Shown one piece after another: positions 14,024 to 23,200 of a stretch of DNA of 34,916 bases. The stretch is taken from IMG/VR virus record IMGVR_UViG_3300003937_000076, positions 1 through 34,916 of that record; one strand, given 5' to 3'. Under the pieces are notes generated by a model. It saw only the letters and a program-made list of their open reading frames with translations, was not told the DNA's origin and ran no database searches. A program made the translations under genes and the position numbers. This DNA is from a virus. Every line of letters begins with the position of its first letter. Positions within the stretch are counted from its first letter, which is position 1.

Positions 14024-16693
14024 TTAAATTATTGCCCAGACACTGTCGCTTCCGACTGTAACCGAACTCCCTGAATTAATCATAATCGGGCCTGCTGAAA
14101 TCATATTGTTTCCGTCTTCCATGACATAATCTGTTGAAACAACCGACTCGTGTTCCCATGATGGTGATTTTGTAACGTTACCGCCACCAACTAATCCCCA
14201 TTCACTACCTGTATATATCTCTGCTTGAGATAAAGTAGTATTCCATCTGAAGAAACCAGCACTTGGAGATCCATCTCTTTGTGCAGTTGTTCCAGAAGGT
14301 ATCTTTGCGGAAGCAGTATTACCTGATTCCATTACAGCGCCAGCAGCTTCTACATTTGTTGCTGATGCATATTTATTCGTTGAACCTTCACTAAGGTCAT
14401 CTGTATCGTTGGACGATAGGTTATATCCACTTGCACCTTCGTTAGCAGATATTGTTAATGTGTTTGCAGCATCATTATATGTTGCAGTTACGTTTGTACC
14501 ACCAATAATTAATGCATTTACACGATCATCAACTCTTTCGTTTGTAAAATATAGATTCGATGAACCTTCAGTTATCTCATCAGTATTATCTTTACCTGCT
14601 ACTTGAGCATCGACATATGCTTTAGTAGATTGCTGTGATGGAACATGTGTAGCTGAATCAGATGCCATATTATCTTCATCTTTAATATGAGCTGCAATAC
14701 TTGTTACAGTACCCGCACTACCTGAAGCATCACCGGTTAAGGCACCAACAAATGCTGTTGATGTAATACTTGTAGCACCTGTAACAACACCAGCGTCAAC
14801 AACAATTGTGCCATCTAATACAACTTGTTGTCCAGCCACAGGACCAATATTTAAATCAGTACCACCAGTGGTTGAAATAGTATTTCCGTTAATATTAATG
14901 TTATCAACTTGTAATGCTGTGAGTGTACCTACTGAAGTAATAGCTGTTTGAGCTGCACCTGTAACTGTAGCGGCTGTACCAGATGTATTACCTGTTACAT
15001 TACCCGTTACATTACCTTCTAAGTTAGCAACCAATGTACCAGTCGCATGGCCTGTAGCACCTACATTAACCGTAGTTGTTGGTTCTGCCTGTGAATCTTT
15101 AAATAATTTCCATTTACCAGAATCTGATGCATCTCTAAATAGACCAGAGTATAGATCTTGTGAACCACTCGTGTCATATAAACCATAAAAACCAATATCA
15201 ACAGCATCGGCTGCGCTATTAGTATTAGCTAACTTTAATAGTGGGTCTGCAACATTGATCGTAGTCGATGAAACTGTTGTTTGTGTACCTGCAACGGTTA
15301 AGTTACCTGCGATTGTGACGTTAGTAGGTAATCCAATCGTAAGAGTATTACCTGACATGGCTGTTTCAACTTCATTTGCTGTACCTGCAACTGTGAGTGT
15401 TTCAGAAGCAAATTCAATTACACCTGTGCCAGAATCACCAGCAACATCTAAATCAACAGCGTCGACATATGCTTTAATAGATTGTTGAGTAGCTATTTGA
15501 GTAGCTGAGTTAGATGCCATATTATCTTCATCTAATACAGCAGAACCACTAACAGCCGTATTTAATACTGGACTTGTTAATGTTTTATTCGTTAATGTCT
15601 GTGAACCAATTAATGTCGTGACAGTACCATCAATAGCAATTGAGATATCGTTATTAGATACTGTTGTATCAATACCTGTACCACCTGAGAAATCTAATAC
15701 ATCACTCGCTAGAGCTACTGCATCATTACTTCCTGAATCAGCTCCAACCGTTAACGATGTCGTGATAGAAGCAGTGCTTACAGCCGTAACTAAACCTTTA
15801 GCATTTGCTGTGACAATTGGAATTGCTGTTGAAGAACCAAATTGACCTACGTTAGAATTAACTGTAGCAAGTGTTATTGCACCGGTATCAGCTAGAGTAG
15901 CGTCACCTGACATGACATTGTCAATCCAAACTGAATTGCCTGTATCATATAATAGTAATGAACCATCTGCGGCTGAAGTAATAGTAGTATCATTTAATTC
16001 GGCAAGAGTATCGGCTGTATCTACTTGAGCATCAACATAAGCCTTAATACTTTGTTGAGTTGCTAACTGAGTAGCTGAATTAGTTGCCATATTGTCTTCA
16101 TCTAATATAGCCGAACCACTTACGCCTGTATTAATGACAGGACTTGTTAATGTTTTACTTGCTAATGTTTGTGAACCTGTTAGGGTGGCAACTGTATTGT
16201 CAATTGCGATGTGTATATTGTTTCCAGATATAGATGTATTAATACCTGTAGAACCACCGATACCCAATACGGTGCTATCTAAATCAATAGAGAGTGAACC
16301 TGAATCATCGGCAGTTAAATCTAAATCTTGAGCTGTTACTTGTGCATCCACATAAGCTTTAATTGATTGCTGTGTAGCTAATTGTGTTGCTGAATTCGAT
16401 GCGAGGTTATCCTCGTCTAATACTGGAACTACAAAGTCAAGTGTATTATCTGAATCATCGTAGGTTACCGTAATAAAGGTCTCAGTATTTGATGCGACCA
16501 TTGCACCAACAGTATCTGCAATAGTTTCACCACTTTGTGTAAATTGGCCTAATGCATTCCATGCTGTGGAACCATCACCAACTTTTAGATAGGTATTTGT
16601 TTTATCTAATCCTAATTCACCATCAGCGAGTGTCGGGTTATTGCTCGACCAGTTAGCGGCCGTATCTCTTCTTAATTTAAAGATTGTACTCAC
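14024..16693 (-). CDS. Giant tail-fibre protein with GTG start
   Basis: The 889-aa protein begins with a domain resembling the N-terminus of the Mtd tropism determinant (F-K-L-R-R-D-T-A-A-N-W then A-D-G-E-L-G and K-V-G-D-G-S-T-A-W). It then repeats several modules: D-E-D-N-x-A-S-N-S-A-T-Q linked to Q-Q-S-I-K-A-Y-V-D-A (at least four times), L-T-S-P-V-x-N-T, and the same knob as the 927-aa fibre (V-S-S-T-T-I-N-V-A-D-P-L). The C-terminus (M-I-N-S-G-S-S-V-T-V-G) is a known type of phage-fibre tip. The start is GTG, shared with the upstream TGA stop as GTGA and preceded by GGAGGAG. It is probably a trimeric adhesin or fibre shaft. Confidence 0.88.
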   Translation of the reverse strand: MSTIFKLRRDTAANWSSNNPTLADGELGLDKTNTYLKVGDGSTAWNALGQFTQSGETIADTVGAMVASNTETFITVTYDDSDNTLDFVVPVLDEDNLASNSATQLATQQSIKAYVDAQVTAQDLDLTADDSGSLSIDLDSTVLGIGGSTGINTSISGNNIHIAIDNTVATLTGSQTLASKTLTSPVINTGVSGSAILDEDNMATNSATQLATQQSIKAYVDAQVDTADTLAELNDTTITSAADGSLLLYDTGNSVWIDNVMSGDATLADTGAITLATVNSNVGQFGSSTAIPIVTANAKGLVTAVSTASITTSLTVGADSGSNDAVALASDVLDFSGGTGIDTTVSNNDISIAIDGTVTTLIGSQTLTNKTLTSPVLNTAVSGSAVLDEDNMASNSATQIATQQSIKAYVDAVDLDVAGDSGTGVIEFASETLTVAGTANEVETAMSGNTLTIGLPTNVTIAGNLTVAGTQTTVSSTTINVADPLLKLANTNSAADAVDIGFYGLYDTSGSQDLYSGLFRDASDSGKWKLFKDSQAEPTTTVNVGATGHATGTLVANLEGNVTGNVTGNTSGTAATVTGAAQTAITSVGTLTALQVDNININGNTISTTGGTDLNIGPVAGQQVVLDGTIVVDAGVVTGATSITSTAFVGALTGDASGSAGTVTSIAAHIKDEDNMASDSATHVPSQQSTKAYVDAQVAGKDNTDEITEGSSNLYFTNERVDDRVNALIIGGTNVTATYNDAANTLTISANEGASGYNLSSNDTDDLSEGSTNKYASATNVEAAGAVMESGNTASAKIPSGTTAQRDGSPSAGFFRWNTTLSQAEIYTGSEWGLVGGGNVTKSPSWEHESVVSTDYVMEDGNNMISAGPIMINSGSSVTVGSDSVWAII

Positions 16694-16947
16694 AGTGAGG
16701 CTCCTCCGTCATATGTTTTAAGGACTGAAATACCCGCAGTTTCACCATCTAAAAGTATATCACTATTCCAGTTACCCATATCTATTACTTTTTCTGAACC
16801 AATAGAGAATATTTCTCCACTAGCATCCTTGGAATATAAAATTTGGTCTGAAACGTTAAGAGCTAATTCGCCTTGTTGGAGATCGTTAGCTACGGGTTTC
16901 TTTCCCGCAACCGTCGATTGCTTGATTTTTACTACTGTTCCTGCCAT
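16690..16947 (-). CDS. Small fibre-linker protein with Mtd-like N-terminus
   Basis: The 85-aa protein starts M-A-G-T-V-V-K-I-K-Q-S-T and has L-Q-Q-G-E-L-A-L-N-V-S-D-Q-I-L-Y-S-K-D. This matches the same N-terminal attachment fold seen in the 360-aa fibre (starting M-A-G-T-V-I) and the 889-aa fibre, but without the rest of a fibre. It ends in Y-D-G-G-A-S-L, similar to the D-G-G-T-F and N-G-G-S-F ends of neighbours. It may be a connector or a remnant of a longer fibre. Its start lies 43 bases downstream of the predicted late-transcript start, and its stop overlaps the GTG start of the next gene. Confidence 0.8.
   Translation of the reverse strand: MAGTVVKIKQSTVAGKKPVANDLQQGELALNVSDQILYSKDASGEIFSIGSEKVIDMGNWNSDILLDGETAGISVLKTYDGGASL
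16701..16707 (-). promoter_or_regulatory. Strong Shine-Dalgarno for the GTG-started fibre gene
   Basis: GGAGGAG on the minus strand ends seven bases before GTG 16693. It supports GTG as the true start of the 889-aa fibre although it lies inside the preceding coding region. Confidence 0.8.
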
Positions 16948-16970
16948 ATATATGCCATCTAATTGTTTAA

Positions 16971-16988
16971 GGTGATTATATAATCACC
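16971..16988. promoter_or_regulatory. 18-bp perfect palindrome at the predicted 5' end of a late transcript
   Basis: GGTGATTATATAATCACC is fully palindromic. In RNA it can form a 7-bp stem with an ATAT loop. It begins two bases after the predicted start (16990) of the transcript from the late promoter at 16996-17003, so the mRNA would carry a 5'-terminal hairpin. It could also be a protein-binding site in DNA. Confidence 0.8.
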
Positions 16989-16995
16989 ATAATGT

Positions 16996-17003
16996 TATTT
17001 ATA
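16996..17003 (-). promoter_or_regulatory. T4-type late promoter for the 85-aa and 889-aa fibre genes
   Basis: The minus strand reads TATAAATA within TTATAAATAA. It lies in the 82-base gap between the 360-aa fibre and the 85-aa gene. The predicted start at 16990 is an A and would be followed at once by the palindrome at 16971-16988. Confidence 0.65.
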
Positions 17004-17029
17004 ATATAATTAAACTCAATTCAAATTAA

Positions 17030-18112
17030 TTAGAACGTTCCGCCATCAATAGTGCCTGAAGCTTGAGGTACTCCACCTGAAGTGAAGCCTAAGTGCTGAT
17101 ATTGTGTACCAGTAATATAACTTAGTGCCGTACCACCAGCATTTGATACCCAATAACCATTTCCAGTATGTGAACTTACTCCTGTACCACCTTGTGCCAC
17201 AGCAAGATCAGTCACTAATGTTAGTGAGCCAAGATGTAATGCGGCAGGTGTACCAGAAAATACTTCTGATGTGTTTGTTGCGCTTTGCAACATTGTAAAT
17301 CCAGCAGCTGAGTCGTCCCAACCCATGAAACCAACTCGCGCTGATCCATCGTTATATCTAAATTCAACACCTCGGTCTTTGTTATCATCAGCACCTGATG
17401 AAGCCGAAGTACCTAATGTTAAGATTGGATCTTCTAATGTAGTTACTGTGCTATTGACTGTAGTTGTTGTACCATTAACAGTAAAGTTGCCCGTTGCTGT
17501 AATATTAGCGAACTGAACATTAGCATTTGTTGCAACACTCTGACCAATATTAATTGTGATTGTGTTATCTGTTACAGCTGTATCTACACCTGTACCACCA
17601 GCAAAGTTAATAGTTTCACCAGTGTTTACTGAATCATTTGAACCTGAATCAGCACCAATACTTAGTGAACTAATTACTGTACCAAACGTTAGATTACCTG
17701 AACCGTCCGTTTTTAAGAATTGACCATTTGAACCGTCAGCTCTTGGATAGTTTAATCCATCTAATACAACATAACCACTGCCATTTGGCGTAAGAGTGAT
17801 GTTACCATTCGTGTTAGTTGATGAAATAACATTGCCATTTAACGTTAAATTATCAACATGTAATTGGTCAATTTTTGAATTTGCATCTACTAAGATTGCT
17901 GATGACGCTGTTAACGTACCAGCTGTGTGGTCCATCATGTCTGTATAGACTTGACCACCAATAACTCTAGCTACTACATCTGAACCCGATGTTTCACCAA
18001 TAAATAATTTATCTGAATTAAATGAATAGGCTTGTTCACCGACGGCTAGTGCATCGGTCGCAGGAGATCCTGTTCCTAAACTATATTTGGTTATAATTAC
18101 TGTGCCTGCCAT
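17030..18112 (-). CDS. Tail-fibre protein with Mtd-like N-terminus
   Basis: The 360-aa protein begins M-A-G-T-V-I-I-T-K, with A-V-G-E-Q-A-Y-S-F and L-F-I-G-E-T, the Mtd-type attachment fold. The middle has S-L-S-I-G-A-D-S-G-S-N-D and then V-N-G-T-T-T-T-V-N-S-T with E-D-P-I-L-T-L-G, a knob common to fibres of marine T4-like phages and related to the knob in the two giant fibres here. A segment with F-M-G-W-D-D-S-A follows. The C-terminus is T-I-D-G-G-T-F. The upstream ribosome site is AGGGAATAGGAT. It is probably a trimeric virion fibre that joins the baseplate or another fibre at its N-terminus. Confidence 0.85.
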   Translation of the reverse strand: MAGTVIITKYSLGTGSPATDALAVGEQAYSFNSDKLFIGETSGSDVVARVIGGQVYTDMMDHTAGTLTASSAILVDANSKIDQLHVDNLTLNGNVISSTNTNGNITLTPNGSGYVVLDGLNYPRADGSNGQFLKTDGSGNLTFGTVISSLSIGADSGSNDSVNTGETINFAGGTGVDTAVTDNTITINIGQSVATNANVQFANITATGNFTVNGTTTTVNSTVTTLEDPILTLGTSASSGADDNKDRGVEFRYNDGSARVGFMGWDDSAAGFTMLQSATNTSEVFSGTPAALHLGSLTLVTDLAVAQGGTGVSSHTGNGYWVSNAGGTALSYITGTQYQHLGFTSGGVPQASGTIDGGTF

Positions 18113-18125
18113 ATCCTATTCCCTT

Positions 18126-18374
18126 TTAAAATGATCCACCGTTAATTTTTAACAAGCTACCGGTATCTTCTATGAGTGATTTAACCTCAAACTTAGCCGC
18201 TGTTGCATTATATTGCATCAATGATCCATCAGTTCGTGCAGATATATCAACATCTGTTAGCTGCGCTAAACTCTGGCCAGTTGTAAGTAATACTTTTTGA
18301 GCTTCGATAGTCCTCTGCTGCGAGCTCTTGGCTTGTAAACTAGGTGTTGTTGTTATCTTACCTTGTAATGCCAT
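18126..18374 (-). CDS. Small fibre-associated protein
   Basis: The 82-aa protein has a basic/Gln-rich start (Q-A-K-S-S-Q-Q-R-T) and then A-Q-L-T-D-V-D-I-S-A-R-T-D-G-S-L-M-Q-Y-N. That is the same module as the L-N-D-T-T-I-T-S-A-A-D-G-S segment in the two giant fibres. It ends K-I-N-G-G-S-F, like the T-I-D-G-G-T-F end of the 360-aa fibre. The ATG overlaps the upstream stop as TAATG. It is probably a short fibre, tip or connector. Confidence 0.75.
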   Translation of the reverse strand: MALQGKITTTPSLQAKSSQQRTIEAQKVLLTTGQSLAQLTDVDISARTDGSLMQYNATAAKFEVKSLIEDTGSLLKINGGSF

Positions 18375-18709
18375 TATTGTGTTACTCCTGGTGTTACTGT
18401 CACTTGTCCCTCTATAACTCGTGTTTTATACGCGTTACTTGTTTTTGTTATCTCAACATCGTATACATATCGACCAGCTTTCATCGCATTGGTCTGTGTG
18501 TTACTTAATGCTATCGTAATTTTTCCAGCAGCTGCATCAGACACCGTACATGTAAAATCAACTTTTGTACTAGACGAATATGTCTTTCTTATCTGTCCTG
18601 CTACCGTATAGCCAGTTAGATTTGCTGTTGTGCCATCTGTATCATCTATCTGCACTTCAGCTGTAAAATCTGTTCCTTGGTCTATACTTAAATCTGAATA
18701 TACTGCCAT
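18374..18709 (-). CDS. Small beta-sandwich virion protein
   Basis: The 111-aa protein reads as a single beta-sandwich domain: D-L-S-I-D-Q-G-T-D-F, then an L-T-G-Y-T-V-A-G-Q-I-R-K strand pair, G-K-I-T-I-A-L-S, A-G-R-Y-V-Y-D-V-E-I and V-I-E-G-Q-V-T-V-T-P-G-V. This order, with Q-G-x-D-F at the start and R-Y-x-Y-D-V near the end, resembles small Ig-like phage baseplate or fibre proteins of the BppU-N type. AGG upstream supports ATG 18709, and a near-match late box (CATAAATA) lies at 18719-18726. It may anchor fibres to the baseplate. Confidence 0.75.
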   Translation of the reverse strand: MAVYSDLSIDQGTDFTAEVQIDDTDGTTANLTGYTVAGQIRKTYSSSTKVDFTCTVSDAAAGKITIALSNTQTNAMKAGRYVYDVEITKTSNAYKTRVIEGQVTVTPGVTQ

Positions 18710-18729
18710 ACTTGTACCTATTTATGTTA

Positions 18730-20049
18730 TTATGAACCTGCACCGTACATTGTTTTCACAGTACTTCCTGCAGCGTTAATTATTAATAATGTTACTTCGT
18801 CTTTTAGCTTCGCTCTTGATACTGCGTCATTAGCTAGCTTAGCTTCTGTTACTGCAAGAGCATCTAAATCATTTGTACTAACACCACTCGCTGCAACAGC
18901 AGTTGTGATAGTTACTGAACCTAAGTTCGTCATTGTGCCAGAACCGGTTACGTCACCTGTTAGCGTGATTGTTGGGTCATTAACATCAAAGTCGAGTGTA
19001 TTATCACTATCGTCGTATGTTACTGAAAGGCCTGATTCAGTATTTGAACTAACCATTGCTCCAACTGCATCTGCTACACCTTCAAGGAATGCCGCACCTG
19101 CATAAATATCAGATCCGCCGTATAATAATGTAGTAGCATTTAATGCACCATCTACGTCAACTATATATGTTCCGTGAGGAGCTTTACCAATACCAACCTT
19201 ATCAGAGTCATTTATTGTTATCGTTGCAGTAGAGTCAACACCTAATTCTAATGTATCACTAGCAGGAGCATATACACCGGCCGCTGCTGATATAACTCCA
19301 GAAGCTGTTAGTGTTCCTGTAACTAATCCGCCTGTGACTGTAGCACCTGTTGAACTCGTTGCAAACTTAGAAGCATTATTATGATAAAGAATTACAGCAC
19401 TACCATTTGTCGCCGCAAGTAATGTCTCATCATCTGCAGCATTCTTAATCTGTATATCATCACTTAGAATCTTTAATGCACCTGTGTTACTATCAATCTT
19501 ACTGTTTGTGCCATCGTGTGATATAAGTAAGTCACTACCAGTACCAAGTGTAATAACATGAGAGTCTAACATTGTTAAACCATCTGCTGTGATTACGCCT
19601 GTGACATCTACACCGGTATTAGTCGTGGCAATCTTCGCATTATCATTATAATGTAGAGTAACTGCACCACCGTCAACACAAAGAATATAATCTTCACTAT
19701 GATTCTGTGTTTGTAATCTTAAATCATTACCACCAAGTCTGAATTGGCCCGTTATATTTGTTAAACTAGAATTTGTGCCATCATGTTTTATTGTTAAATC
19801 ATCACCAGTACCCATTCGTATCGCAGCATTGTCTGCCCAATCGAGGTTACCAGTCATTTGAACACCACCTGTTAGTGTTATACTACCCGCGACAATCCCT
19901 TGGTGTGCTTTTATAGCAGCAACAATAGTTGAGGCACCAATATCACTATTTGTGACTTCGCTTATATCACCAATCGCAGTACCTATCTCATTGGTCTTAG
20001 TTCTCCATTGTTCAAATGTATTTGCTGTTGTTACGTTTACTGTTGCCAT
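18730..20049 (-). CDS. Tail-fibre protein with HDGTN repeats
   Basis: The 439-aa protein starts with an attachment segment (T-F-E-Q-W-R-T-K-T-N-E-I) found at the N-termini of fibres in marine T4-like phages. It then has two copies of a long beta-repeat: G-T-G-D-D-L-T-I-K-H-D-G-T-N-S and G-T-G-S-D-L-L-I-S-H-D-G-T-N-S, each followed by a D-D-I/N-D-L strand, a Y-N-D-N/Y-H-N-N turn and a T-G-V-D-V-T-G or T-G-A-T-V-T-G strand. The C-terminal 35 residues (ending V-K-T-M-Y-G-A-G-S) closely match the end of the 927-aa fibre. AGAGAGA supports the start. It is probably a trimeric receptor-binding fibre. Confidence 0.87.
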   Translation of the reverse strand: MATVNVTTANTFEQWRTKTNEIGTAIGDISEVTNSDIGASTIVAAIKAHQGIVAGSITLTGGVQMTGNLDWADNAAIRMGTGDDLTIKHDGTNSSLTNITGQFRLGGNDLRLQTQNHSEDYILCVDGGAVTLHYNDNAKIATTNTGVDVTGVITADGLTMLDSHVITLGTGSDLLISHDGTNSKIDSNTGALKILSDDIQIKNAADDETLLAATNGSAVILYHNNASKFATSSTGATVTGGLVTGTLTASGVISAAAGVYAPASDTLELGVDSTATITINDSDKVGIGKAPHGTYIVDVDGALNATTLLYGGSDIYAGAAFLEGVADAVGAMVSSNTESGLSVTYDDSDNTLDFDVNDPTITLTGDVTGSGTMTNLGSVTITTAVAASGVSTNDLDALAVTEAKLANDAVSRAKLKDEVTLLIINAAGSTVKTMYGAGS

Positions 20050-20050
20050 A

Positions 20051-20245
20051 TTATCTCTCTATTAATTGTTTTAACATATCTTTAATTTCCGATACATCCT
20101 GTTCTACTTTATCTAATCTGTTTGCATCTACTTTCATTCTTGCTCTATTAGCTGAATGCATTACACCATCACTATTCATATTTATAATAGCACCTGAGTT
20201 TGTATCTCTTACCATGCCAGGATGTCCATAAACAGGTATCTTCAT
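20051..20245 (-). CDS. Small structural protein with C-terminal coiled coil
   Basis: The 64-aa protein starts I-P-V-Y-G-H-P-G-M-V-R-D, continues with S-G-A-I-I-N-M-N-S-D and ends in a heptad-like helix (L-D-K-V-E-Q-D-V-S-E-I-K-D-M-L-K-Q-L-I-E). It starts at the stop codon of the 1687-aa gene (TAATG) and is followed closely by the 439-aa fibre, so it is part of the same operon. A short beta head plus a coiled coil suggests a trimeric fibre linker or chaperone. The function is unproven. Confidence 0.75.
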   Translation of the reverse strand: MKIPVYGHPGMVRDTNSGAIINMNSDGVMHSANRARMKVDANRLDKVEQDVSEIKDMLKQLIER

Positions 20246-23200
20246 TACACTCTCAATGCTATAGCTCTAAGATCTTGACACATTGGTACAGTACTAGTAC
20301 TTCCAGATCTCATTACGATCTTAATAGCAAATATAGTAAATGTATTTGCTGCCGTAACAGTATATTCTGTTTCGTTATATTTAGTTCCATCTGAGAATGC
20401 AACTGCACCATTATTGCCCGTTGGTGTTGCTGCTACCCATGCACCGGTATCAAATATTCCGGCTGTATTACCAAGCTTATAGTATACGTCAACAAATGAT
20501 CCGTTAGGTCGATTAATATCTAATAAGATCCTTAAAGAATCAGAACTATCATTTAATTGAACCGTCTTCGTTACATATTTCGCTAAGTTAGATCCATTAG
20601 TTGCATGTGTCTCTGCAACCGTAGCACTATTATCAATCCTATTACCAATCGTTATAAGCGAAGATCTTTCTAAATCAATCACTGGAGATAAATAGTTTGA
20701 AGTAGATGTAAATGTACTCTGAACTTCAACAGTGTGTGTTGCTCCAGGCTTAATAACCTTAGGTGATAATGGAGTATAGTCTTCATTAGGCACAATAGCG
20801 GCCGCAGTAGTTCCAATCGATGTACCATTACCAACAGCTGTATCTTTAATTGTATAAGATGATGTGGTATTAGGTAATACAACTTGAGCAATCATTGGAC
20901 GAACTGTATTCCATTCTAAACCTTCTGTTGCTTGACACGCTGAACCACCACCATTACCGGCAGTAATCGCTGCTGCGTGATTAGCTGCAGCAACCGTAAT
21001 TGTATAACTATCTCTTGCGATCGCAGTAATTGTATGTGCTTTGTTTAATTCAGCAGCTGTATAACCATTCGTTGCAACGAACCCTGCAAGAGTAACTGAA
21101 TCACCAGCCGAATGACTATGGTCACGATGAGCTACAGTAATAATGTTATCTTGTGCTGCAGTGTTTACTACAGTAGTTAATGGATCTACAACCAATTGTC
21201 TTGAAGGCAATGCAGAGTTTCTTAATGTAGCTACACGAGTTGTAGTATCAAATACAGCTCTCTTCAATACAAACGTTAAGTCTTTATTCTGATCAGCTGT
21301 CCACGTTGAAGCGTTCTGCGACTTGAATAATACACCATTGTATGGTTGTTGTGATATTCTATTACCGTTTTGATCTTCTTTACCAATCTCAGCATAACGT
21401 ACTGTGTACTTATTAGAGTTAGCTATAATAACAATAGCATATTCAACGCTATCTTGTAGATATACTGGTGATGGGAATGTAAATGTAGTTGCACCAGATG
21501 TATTCACTGAACCAGGATTAAGTACTACGTTAGCAAATGGAAGAACGTTTTGAGTTGGGAATCCGTTTACCATTTCGCGTATGCTTAGTTGTACCGGTAT
21601 AGCAGCATCTTTCGCAGTAAAATAAAGATCTACTGAAGTAATAAATGCAGCTTGGTCAAGTAATATTGATTGTGCTAATGGATCTTCCCAATTCCTTTGT
21701 ATTTGTCTAGTTCCTACAATTCGACTATCACTAGTTGTATCTGTCACAGAATTTCTTGCGATTACAGGAGTTCTTGTTGAAATAATAACATTCTCTCTTG
21801 TCTCTAATAAACCGGCCGCAGTATAATTTGCTGTAGCTGATGTAGTAGTTACTTCATCATCGTTAGTAGATGATTGAGTTAATTTAAATTCTTTTTGTCC
21901 TGTTGGGAAATTGAGAGCAGAGTTATTAGGTATTAAGAATGTACCACTCACTGCACCGTTCGCATCAGTTGTTAGAGTTGATGCTGTGCCTGGGTGAGCA
22001 GTAACAGTATTAACACCAACTAAAGGCGTATATGAATAGCTTCCACTCTTAACATAAGATGCTACAGCTGTGCCATCAAAGAATGCATAGACTTGAGTCG
22101 CTGGCTTCATGCGCGTAGCAGAGAAGGCAACCAATCTTGTTCTCATAAATGGTATAAAGTTAACCTCTACAATACGATCGCCAACACTAAATCTTGATGT
22201 TTGTACTTCGATTGTTTGTTGAATACCGGTTCTTGTAGCGGTTCCAGTCTCAACTAAGTTTTGTGTATCACCACCAGCACCTTGCCATGATCTATTGCCA
22301 CTCCAGTTAGTTGACCAATCACCCCATACTGTACCTAATTGAGGCTCTAAAGCATTCATCATTGAATCAAATTCACCATCGTTATTAATGACAACTTCAG
22401 GTCTACGATCAATATCTCTCCACTCATCAGATGATGGTGTAAGTGTCATTGAACCAGTCCAGTTAAATACATCATATGGATTAACGTTGATTTGACCAGA
22501 ATATTGTGTCTGCGATATCACATTACTAGCAGTTGTATTTGTAGTATATGGTAATGTAAGTAAATCACCTGTCTTTTGAGTAGCAGATGAACCAGGAACA
22601 TATTCTAATGGAGCATTACCAGCCGCAAATGGAGGTCTCAGTATTCTATTAGGTATATCAATTGAAGCTCTATACTCTGACGAACCAGAGTTTGACATTC
22701 TTGTATTTGAGAATGCATCTACTAAATAACCTGATTTAAATCTTGGATTATTACTTCCATCTAATATTTGTTTATTCTGTGCTTCAGCTTCTAAGAATGA
22801 TAGTACTGAATAGTATTCTATTTGACTTATTCTCTTATCGATACGACCTATATCACGCATAGTATATCTACGTTGGTCAATAAATTTAACTGTAACTTCG
22901 TCAGGAGTTAATGTATATGCAGGAATGCTTAACGTATATAAATGCATAGAATCCGTAGGAATTTCAGGCTCGACCGGGAAAACGGCCGGTACACCCGGCG
23001 CAACGCCAAATACACCCTTAGAATCAAGATATATCTTATCTATTCTTGGTAAGTAATATTGTATATTAGTTGAGAACTGAGAGAATCTTACTGGAGCAAC
23101 TGCTGTTATAGCACCGGTTCCTGTAAAGTTACCTCCAGCATTACCAACTCTTGGTCTAAAGTCAATAGCTGATCTTAATTCTATATCACCAAGCTTAGGA

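Noticed and set aside
15618-15845. Open frames on the plus strand opposite the giant fibre genes (for example here, 13787-14074, 17271-17516 and 23735-24025).
   Set aside because: They are antisense shadows of repetitive Thr/Ala/Ser-rich fibre codons; they lack ribosome sites and the translated sequences look like no real protein.
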